Assembly: GCA_004802705.1 (NCBI GenBank)
Contig: SGPL01000511.1
Location: forward strand, 8,297-23,804
From: Bondarzewia mesenterica
Taxonomy: Eukaryota; Basidiomycota; Agaricomycetes; Russulales; Bondarzewiaceae
Reading direction: 5' to 3'
Length of the DNA stretch: 15,508 bases
Part shown: piece after piece, positions 9,021-15,508 of the stretch
How the letters are laid out: each line of letters opens with the position of its first letter
Position numbering within the stretch: position 1 is the first letter of the stretch
Made by a program: the position numbers and the translations under genes
The notes under the pieces: generated by a model
Seen by the model: the letters and a program-made list of their open reading frames with translations, nothing else
The model's database searches: none
What the model was told of the DNA's origin: nothing

Positions 9021-10210
9021 ATGCGCCTCCTTCTCTTCTCTCTCAATGCGCTCATGATCTACGCGCTTTCCGACTCCCCCGCACTCGGCCGCACCTGCAC
9101 CACCGCACTCGACCACCTCGACCCGTCGACGCGCAAATTTCTTAACGACTGCGATGACAAGACATTCTGCTCTGCGCCCCTCAATGGGACGTGCCAAACG
9201 CGTGTGTGCCGACGTGACGCGTTCGCCTTTGGGTACGAGCCAGGCGAGGAGATGCCTCTGCTCTGCCCTCCAGGGAGCTTCTGTCCTGACGAAGGCAGCG
9301 GGTGTAAGGCGCCCGTGGAGGTCGGGGAGGCGTGCCAGTTCAACAGGGACGAACAGTGTGCGCCGTCTGCCGATCTTGAGGTGACGCGCGGATTGGCGGA
9401 TGTGAATAACAACAATGGGAAGATTTGCTTAAAGTCTACGTGCATGTAGGTTGAATTGCGTTGCATTGAATCTCTCATCTTTTGAACTGGCAAGAAGGTG
9501 CCTTGGTCTAACTTCCTTGCTGTACAGGTATGCTAATGCAACGCTGGGACAGTCGTGTATTTACGAGATGACGGGATACACGACCACCGAGCCCGGCGGG
9601 CAAGAATTCATCAATGTCGTGGTCCGAGACAACTGTCGCACTGCACAGTTCTTCTGCAATATTAACACGAACGTGTGCGAGCCTCTCCGAGATGTGGCCC
9701 AACAATGCCAGTATCATCGTGATTGTCGCTCCGTACGTGTTCTGGATGCATGCCTTGTCTTGCGAGCATTCCCGCGTGATTCTTACTGACAGTGAACATG
9801 ACAGTACAACTGCGTGAACAATGTTTGTGAGATCTCGCCCAATTCACCGCTCGTGTTGGCGACGTGGCAGTATGCTGTCACCGGCATTTCAATCATTGCA
9901 GGTGAGCTCTTTCGTCCCCGAGTCCGCGAGTACTCGGTCAATTCGTTATCATTCATTCGGAATGACTTCGTGGCAGCGATAGCCACGACATGCGTCATGC
10001 TGACATTCATGCACAAACGGCATCGTCTCGAAAGCTACAAGGAGACGAGAGATTATTGCTATGAGCAGATAACGTATGTCATAGTTCCATTATGTCTACT
10101 GCATAACTCTCAGCCAATGAGGTGCTTATGATGGGTCTCTTTCTCGAAGTCTGCGTCGGTCCATTATGGCATTACAGTCTGGCAACTATCATGGACGGTA
10201 TGCCGATTGA
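9021..10210 (+). CDS. Cys-rich secreted/type I membrane protein (copy 2, intact)
   Basis: The five exons are 9021-9445, 9528-9732, 9805-9901, 9977-10073 and 10150-10210. All introns are GT-AG (82, 72, 75 and 76 nt) and all phases fit, giving 294 residues. A signal peptide (MRLLLFSLNALMIYAL) leads into a Cys-rich ectodomain: CDDKTFCSAPLNGTC, CPPGSFCPDEGSGC, CQFNRDEQCAP, DNCRTAQFFCN, CQYHRDCRSYNCVNNVC. N-glycosylation sequons are visible at NGT and NAT. A transmembrane helix spans about 231-254 (WQYAVTGISIIAAIATTC onward). It is followed by a basic stop-transfer HKRHR and a cytoplasmic tail of about 40 residues (YKETRDYCYEQITLRRS). The last acceptor was chosen at 10149 because it gives TLRRSIMALQ; the alternative at 10177 gives a different tail. 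I know similar architectures from basidiomycete hypothetical proteins but no function. The gene starts about 230 bases after the broken unknown gene and lies about 400 bases before the hydrolase, in the same orientation. Confidence 0.82.
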
Positions 10211-10607
10211 CTGTATGAGCGCCGGGATGAGTGTACTTGCAATGACACTATTCGGTTGAAGAGTTACATACTCATACAGGCCTCAAGGGCTAACTCTCAA
10301 GATCAGTTTAAATATTGTTCTTTCTGTTTTGTCTTAAATATCACCTCCATTGATTTGCCGTTGATGAGCCCAATGTGTACATGTTTGGATTGACGATGAT
10401 TCAGAATTCGCAGACTCGCAGTGAACGTTGGCCAAATTGTGTCCTGTCATGCTCAATGGATGTCCAACAGAGAAAAGCACTTTCCGTTCGTAATCACATG
10501 TATGTCCCCTGCGTATTAACAACTTCCATTTGCTCTGTCTAATGAAGTGCGATATTTATTCGACGTCCTCCGCCTGTTCCGTGCCCCACTCTTCGCAACA
10601 CACGCCA
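10211..10607. other. Intergenic spacer between Cys-rich gene and hydrolase (copy 2)
   Basis: This is the counterpart of 3498-3899 with a handful of substitutions and a short deletion near 10243. It includes the same AT-rich stretch and the same TATA-like GATATTTATT near 10551. No gene is supported. Confidence 0.5.
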
Positions 10608-11933
10608 ATGGTTCACGCGTTCCGCAAGCAGCCATTGAGGGCTATCTACCTCATCTATGAATTGATCACTACCGTTCTATTCCGCATCCCATTCTGGATA
10701 CTTTCCAACATCCCAAAATCGCATCGCTCGAGGCCGAGCTGGTCCCTAAGCCGCATCGTCGGGGTCAAACTGTTGCGCCGTCTGACCTTGATGACAACTC
10801 GGTGAGTACAGTGTCCTGTAGAATGCCTTCCAGGCCATGCAAGTACACGCACATACGCGCTTTTCTGCGTTCGACAGAATCGATCACATACAAAAATTCG
10901 GAGACCACCTCACCGTCACAGAAGGCATCGATGTCAAGCATGTATGGGTTGATCCGGTCCCGCACCTCCTGACCAAACAGATGGCCGCTTGGGCATCCAC
11001 GGCGCGTGTCGAGCCCATCAGCATCCCGGGGTACTGGATGGACAAGACGGACACGGACACGTACATCGGGGCAGCTCCGCAACCCGGAGAGAAAGTGGTG
11101 TACGTGTTGCACGGCGGCGGGTATATCCGCCTTTCTGCGAGCCCGAAGGACCCCATCGCAAACATCGCGCGCGGGCTTCTGGAGCACTGTGCGCCTGTGC
11201 ACCGCGTGTTTGCCATCGAGTACCGCCTGTCGATGGCGCACCCGGACCCACCGTGCAACCCATTTCCTGCGGCACTCGTTGATGCACTCGCGGGGTATGT
11301 GTACCTGGTAGAGAAGGTCGGCTTCCAACCGGAAGATACATCGTGTCTGGGGATTCGGCGGGTGGGAATCTCGCAATTGATCTCGTTCGGTATCTCGTGG
11401 AGAGCGCGGGCTGGACATCGACGGTGAATACAAAGGAGGGTTCTGAGGGCGTGACTGTTAGTATGCCGCCCCCTCCGGGCGGGGTCCTCCTCTTCTCCCC
11501 CTGGGCAGACATGTCCGGATCCGACGTGGTTCCAGGCGGATCACCGAACAAACATTACGACTCGGACTACCTCCTACCGTACGACCACCCCGCAGCACAA
11601 TACGTGCGCGTTGCTTTCCTGGGGCCGCTCCACACGCCCGAGAGCCTCAAGAACAGATACATCTCGCCAGCGTGCGATGACCTAGATACGGAGGAGTCAT
11701 CATTCAAGGGATGGCCGAGGACACTGGTGGTGGCGGGCGGTGCAGAGATGTTCACGGATCAGATTCGTAAGTTGGTGAGGAAGATGGGGAAGGATATGGG
11801 GGAGGGAAATGGAGAGGGGCAGGTGTTGTATCACGAGGCGCCGGATGGAGCACACGATTTCGTAGGACTGTTTTTCCATGAGCCGGAGAGAACGCTGGCG
11901 TACAAGGTGGTCGCGAAATGGGTGGGTCCGTGA
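10608..11933 (+). pseudogene. Alpha/beta hydrolase (esterase/lipase-like), frameshifted before the catalytic Ser (copy 2)
   Basis: Exon 1 (10608-10801) is intact here and joins exon 2 (10878-11933) in phase across a 76-nt GT-AG intron, giving TTRIDHIQKFGDH at the junction. It encodes the hydrophobic N-terminal helix, HGGGYIRLS and DALAGYVYLVEKVGF. One T is missing near 11338 compared with copy 1 (GAAGATACATCG against GAAGATATCATCG). The frame is therefore lost just before GDSAGG, and a chance frame stops at 11427. The GDSAGG, GGAEMFTD and GAHDF motifs continue in another frame to TGA 11931-11933. As written, the product would lack the nucleophile, acid and histidine, so it cannot be an active esterase. 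A one-base sequencing error would restore a 416-residue enzyme, so the pseudogene call is conditional on the read quality. Confidence 0.83.
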
Positions 11934-12231
11934 ACGGTGTTAGAACTAGACATCGGTTTGTTCCATCATCTGCGCACCGGTGATGTCGTATAGGGGGCGG
12001 TTAAGCAGGAGTTCCCCGCTTCTCACCTGTTTTAGACATTTCTGGTCTTCCACATGGATTTTGTGGGCTCACTAGGTTACTTACACTGGTAATCCGAATA
12101 GAGCAGCCGGTCCGCCCAGTTGATACTAGTCACGCCGGGCCATGTCTGTAAATGACCCATAGCCGTCTGAGCATCCACTTGTTCTTGTTACACCACTTAC
12201 TATTTCCTCCAAGCTATCCAACACACCTGAC

Positions 12232-12868
12232 ATGGCCCCTGGCGTCCTCAGACTCCGTACAGCCTGCTGCTCCATCGTTATTCCCATCCGCATCGCTCTA
12301 TGCATCCCGCTCCTCATCGTTACCGTCGATGGCTACGGCGCGTACACCCCTTCCCCGCACACATTTACAAACTCGACCGCCGTGCCCTCCATACCCTCGT
12401 TCACCAACTCGACGCCCCTCGCAGACGCCTCGCCCGATGCTCTCGACGGCATTTTTCCCTCCGCGCGTCTGTTCCCCGTCACGTCCGACGCGGCGGTCGG
12501 AGGCTTTCCCGGACGTTCGCTCGTGCTCATCTTCTGCGGCCTCTCGATCCTGATGAGCGTGCTGAGTATCATCGTGGCGTGGGGGCACGCGCGAAGACGA
12601 GCAGGATCAGGTGAGTGCGTGGAACGAGCGCATGCAGGGCGAATGGGACGGCGGGGCGAAGGCGCGGCCGATGGAGGACGTCACAGGGCGGAGGAAGCGC
12701 ATGTGGAGTCTGTTCGTAGGCACAGCGACGCGGTTGATTCTGGCTGCACTCGGGACCACGGCGTTCGTCAAGGTGGCCTTGGAGAAAAGCAAGATCAAGG
12801 AAGGCTCGTTCGCGGCGGTGATGGGGCTCGGGTGGACTCTCGTGTGCGTGCTGTTCTCGGTTTCCTGA
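12232..12868 (+). pseudogene. Multi-pass membrane protein gene with an apparent frameshift
   Basis: From ATG 12232 the frame has an N-terminal hydrophobic segment (IVIPIRIALCIPLLIV, residues 15-30) and a Ser/Thr/Pro-rich loop with FTNST at 45-49 and 57-61, each containing an N-glycosylation sequon. A transmembrane helix follows at about 96-117 (LVLIFCGLSILMSVLSIIV). Near 12590 the useful frame changes: EDEQDQVSAWNERMQGEWD, then two more hydrophobic stretches (LFVGTATRLILAALGTTAF and VMGLGWTLVCVLF), with stop TGA at 12866-12868. The original frame runs on to 12906 with Arg/Gly-rich, unconvincing sequence. A GT-AG intron from 12559 to 12604 would join the frames, but it is only 46 nt and would cut the helix, so I prefer a one-base insertion. 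Protein family not recognised. Confidence 0.55.
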
Positions 12869-13806
12869 GCTCTCTTTTCCTTTGGTTGGTGTGCTTGGAC
12901 TCATGAGCATCGCCCGCCGGCAGTGCGATGTTGTACTTGGCGCGTTTCATAGGATTTTCATCCTCTTGTGCGACCTCCACGTGGTATGACGTCCAGGGTC
13001 GGCGGCTTGGTTCGTCGAACGTTGCAGAACGCTGGCCCTCAGCGGTGTGTGTCGATTGCGGCGCGGCTCGGACTGCGCTGCGAGGATGAGGCGTGGCGGC
13101 CAGGCAATATGCCACAGTCATCTCGGGTTTCCGATGATGATTTTGAGCCAGCGGTCTGCGGATGATGGTTGATCGCGGAATCGTTCGTTGAGGACGGAGT
13201 TTTTGTGAGGGGGGTGTTGACTGTGGAGCGCCTGAAGTTTGGAAGTGTTTGGGGTTTTGAAGCAAGGCCTCGGATGCTGCCCTCTTCGATCGAGAGCTAC
13301 TTTTAACGTGTGTACAGAAGTTAATTTCCCCCGCATCCTTGATCAGTCACAAGAGTCTCCAGGTGCCATCTTTCGCGATCGACTTGTGCACTTGTGACTC
13401 GATGTCTCTCGGTGTGAGGTCTTTCCAGGCGCGGACATAATTCCGAAGACAAACATCATCTTCGGCCGAGGTCAGGTTTCGCCGCTGTCTATTTCAAGAG
13501 ATTTCTTGTTGTGAAACGTCTATATATGCACATACACATACGTGATGCACAGCACTGCACTGGTTCATACACTCTTTCGCGCACGTATCACAACTGGGAC
13601 GCCCATGTCCCCCGATCGCCACTTGTTGTATTCCGCTGTATTCCGCCTCCCCAATAAGCTGATCCAGGTGTCGACCCCATGTCGAGCAAGGATGCTACCG
13701 CTCACAACAAATGAGGTAATATTTAGTATAGAAAGTGTCAAGATGTCGCGTCATTCCTGGTCCGGCACAGGTGCGTTGCTGCGGACTATATACTTACACT
13801 GCCAGG

Positions 13807-13835
13807 CCTCAACTTAGTTTCAACTCAGGTTGAGG
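13807..13835. other. Inverted repeat (7-bp arms)
   Basis: CCTCAAC at 13807-13813 pairs perfectly with GTTGAGG at 13829-13835 across a 15-base loop. It lies 15 bases from a second hairpin in otherwise gene-free DNA. No function is evident. Confidence 0.5.
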
Positions 13836-13850
13836 GATCCTGGTCGTGAA

Positions 13851-13875
13851 AGCCTGTGATCTTGGCGCACAGGCT
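13851..13875. other. Inverted repeat (8-bp arms, GC-rich hairpin)
   Basis: AGCCTGTG at 13851-13858 pairs perfectly with CACAGGCT at 13868-13875 across a 9-base loop. It could fold in RNA from either strand. There is no neighbouring T-run or gene to suggest what it does. Confidence 0.55.
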
Positions 13876-14293
13876 GGTCTTGGACGGTCCTGCAACATCT
13901 AGCGAATCGAATCCAAAGATCCCTACAAGGCCCCAATGACCTTCGCCAGGACATTCTTTTGTCAGCGAAACCTCGAGTCTGTCGTGTTGTCCTACTGTTT
14001 CGGTCGCAGTCGTTCTAGAAAAATGTTGTTAAGTAGGGAGTATGCCTTCGTTTCTAACTAGTGTTGTATTTAACGAAACAAACATCGCCAAATACCTACC
14101 TAGAGCTCGACCCTCGCGCGGCATAGCCGAGGAATATCGTCAGTCGACGTCGTTAAGCATATAAGAGTCGTAAAATTAATAAAGACTTGACACCCTATTA
14201 GCCTGTCAGCTTAGAACAAGGGCTGAGGTACTTTGTACATAGAACGACGTCGTACGTGCGAAGTTATGAGGGCGAGCACGGGAAGGCTCAGGC

Positions 14294-14826
14294 TCAGTAC
14301 GGACCGGCAGACCGGGTGGAGACCGACTCGCGGAATGCTATCTCGACGTCGTGATCTGAGACTCCGCGAGAATCTGCTTGCAGCACACGGCCGCGTTCTC
14401 AGCGTCCTCGCGGGAGAGAGTCCTGGGCATCACGCCCACCCAAAGGAAAGGGGGACCGGCTTCCTTTCCGACCTCGGCGAAGCAGACAGGGTCGATGCTC
14501 GTCCACCTGAGGCCAACAGAATCGAAGTACTCGTAGATCTGTCGACCTAGTTTGCACCACACGTGTGCGATTGGGTGGTTGCAGATGGGTCTAGCCTCCT
14601 TCGGCACGCGCTGGGCCTCGGGNCCGGTGGACCTCGGCCAGGGGTCCCCCGTGTGGTAGATAGAGACGGGGTTGGAGGGGAAGCCATGGTAGTCGGAGTG
14701 GGCCTCAGAATAGGAATCGGAGCCCAGGGGCGGGGTGGTGGTGGGAGAGAGAGGAGATCCGGCGCTGCTTCGCTTAGCGATGGCAATGCACTCGCTGAGG
14801 AACTCTTTTTCGTCTTCGGGAGTCAC
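14294..14826 (-). pseudogene. N-terminal fragment of a conserved basidiomycete hypothetical protein family, frameshifted
   Basis: On the minus strand the frame reads TPEDEKEFLSECIAIAKR, a Ser/Pro-rich linker, NPVSIYHTGDPWPR, EAQRVPKEARPICNHPI, LGRQIYEYFDSVGLRWTSID, FAEVGKEAGPPFLWVGVMP and TLSREDAENAAVCCKQILA. From memory this layout matches a multi-copy Agaricomycete family of unknown function whose members continue with DVEIAFRES. Here that motif is present but one base out of frame near 14350, followed by VSTRSAGP and a stop at 14296-14294. The rest of the family protein is absent. The first codon at 14826 is GTG, directly after a TTCCAG that could be a splice acceptor. No upstream coding exon could be fixed, so the true start is unknown. 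One N lies inside at 14623. Likely a dead partial copy. Confidence 0.6.
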
Positions 14827-15508
14827 TGGAACGAGAGAGCAAAAACGAACAGGTGAGTACGAGGAGATAGCAAAAAGCTAAAGGGCTGACTCGTGAACAG
14901 TAGTGTAATGGGCAAGGCCGGCTCGAAATGGGATGCGAGCGAGGAGATTCGAGTAGAGGGGACCCGATTACTGGGGTTGATTCGACGAGCTACTAGATAC
15001 ACAAGAAGTGATTTATATACACCTGAATACAGTAGTCCTTGAGGAGAATGAAAGGAGAACAAGAGTGGAGAAAAGGACGGAGCGATACAGGAGTGCAGAT
15101 ACAGGAGAGTGGAGTCCGATAGAGTGAATTGAAAGGCGGAAAATGCTCAGCGTCCGGTAGTAACCGGTGCGGACATCCCTGGCCTTGCCCTTTACAATTT
15201 CCCCTTCATGATTCTGGTCAGAGCGCAGTCCCCTGGGCATCCGAACCATTATTGGTGGTTTATGGGATTCGTGCCTTGTCTCGTGGTATCTTCAACAGTA
15301 TACACAAGCATACAATGCGGGGCTTAAGCGTAGACTTTGCCACGTCAGGCCATCTGCATCAGAGATTGTCTGAGCTTAAGCTAAAGGCACTATGTGAGTT
15401 CTCGATTTAAGAAACTGTATGACTACGACTGCGTTCATAAAAAGATTCACAGCTCCAAAGTATAACACCTATCGAGGTGTATCGTCTTCACAGAAAACTC
15501 TCATGATA
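14827..15508. other. No supported gene at right end
   Basis: Several open frames of 60-93 codons occur on both strands, but none shows a domain, signal or composition that I trust. The part next to 14826 may hold the 5' end or promoter of the minus-strand fragment. No repeat or RNA gene was recognised. Confidence 0.4.

Larger units (their letters stand above)
8632..11979 (+). repeat. Segmental duplication, copy 2 (about 3.3 kb)
   Basis: This is the second copy of the block at 1960-5271, in the same orientation, with its start 6.7 kb downstream of the first. It ends at TGCGCACCG (11971-11979), and the following DNA is unrelated to the RhoGAP gene that follows copy 1. The Cys-rich gene is intact here; the hydrolase carries a different frameshift from that of copy 1. 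The last 200 or so bases of hydrolase coding DNA and its 3' flank appear identical to copy 1. Confidence 0.93.
12869..14293. other. Gene-poor interval of about 1.4 kb
   Basis: No supported gene. Open frames of up to 156 codons on the minus strand (12795-13265) have biased Arg/Pro/Ser composition and no motif. The stretch 13280-14230 has frequent stops in all frames. I found no tRNA-like folding or internal promoter boxes by eye. Two short perfect hairpins lie at 13807-13875. Confidence 0.5.

Noticed and set aside
12298..12588. Minus-strand frames over the membrane protein gene
   Set aside because: They are highly charged, Arg/Gly-rich shadows. The plus frame has hydrophobic helices and glycosylation sequons.
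12559..12604. 46-nt intron joining the two frames of the membrane protein gene
   Set aside because: It is shorter than all other introns in the window and would delete part of a good transmembrane helix; a one-base shift is simpler.
12795..13265. 156-codon minus-strand frame
   Set aside because: Arg/Pro/Thr-rich with no domain, and it overlaps the 3' end of the membrane protein gene. It looks like chance in GC-rich DNA.
1..15508. CRISPR array, tRNA, rRNA or a biosynthetic gene cluster
   Set aside because: No regularly spaced short repeats, no tRNA-like T-loop box and no set of pathway enzymes was seen. The content is ordinary eukaryotic genes and remnants.

Overview
The window looks like draft nuclear DNA of a mushroom-forming basidiomycete (Agaricomycete, possibly Polyporales). 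Genes are split by short GT-AG introns of about 55-82 nt. The recognisable families (fungal BTB protein, basidiomycete-type alpha/beta hydrolase, RhoGAP, Copia retroelement) fit that group. Runs of N at the left end and one N near 14623 show low-quality stretches, so single-base frameshifts must be read with care. The species assignment is inference.

Layout. Positions 29-897 hold a decayed Ty1/Copia reverse-transcriptase fragment. It abuts, at 898, the 3' half of a RhoGAP gene (898-1447). A 3.3-kb segment then follows (copy 1, 1960-5271). It carries the 3' tail of an unknown gene, a secreted or membrane Cys-rich protein gene (2304-3497) and an alpha/beta hydrolase gene (3900-5225). Directly after it lies a second, longer but 5'-truncated RhoGAP gene (5275-6329). 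Next is an intact-looking BTB/POZ gene on the minus strand (6467-7900), then a broken unknown gene (8456-8792). The same 3.3-kb segment is then repeated in the same orientation (copy 2, 8632-11979). To the right lie a frameshifted membrane protein gene (12232-12868), about 1.4 kb without a gene but with two hairpins, and a broken N-terminal fragment of a conserved basidiomycete protein family on the minus strand (14294-14826).

The dominant theme is segmental duplication followed by decay. The order RhoGAP - tail of unknown gene - Cys-rich gene - hydrolase occurs twice. Copy 1 of the Cys-rich gene has a one-base deletion, while copy 2 is fully open over five exons (294 aa predicted). Both hydrolase copies are frameshifted at different places: copy 1 in exon 1, copy 2 just before the catalytic serine. 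Introns and intergenic DNA appear to match between copies about as well as the exons, which suggests a recent duplication or gene conversion. The genes do not form an obvious pathway. I see no biosynthetic cluster, defence system, RNA gene or CRISPR array.
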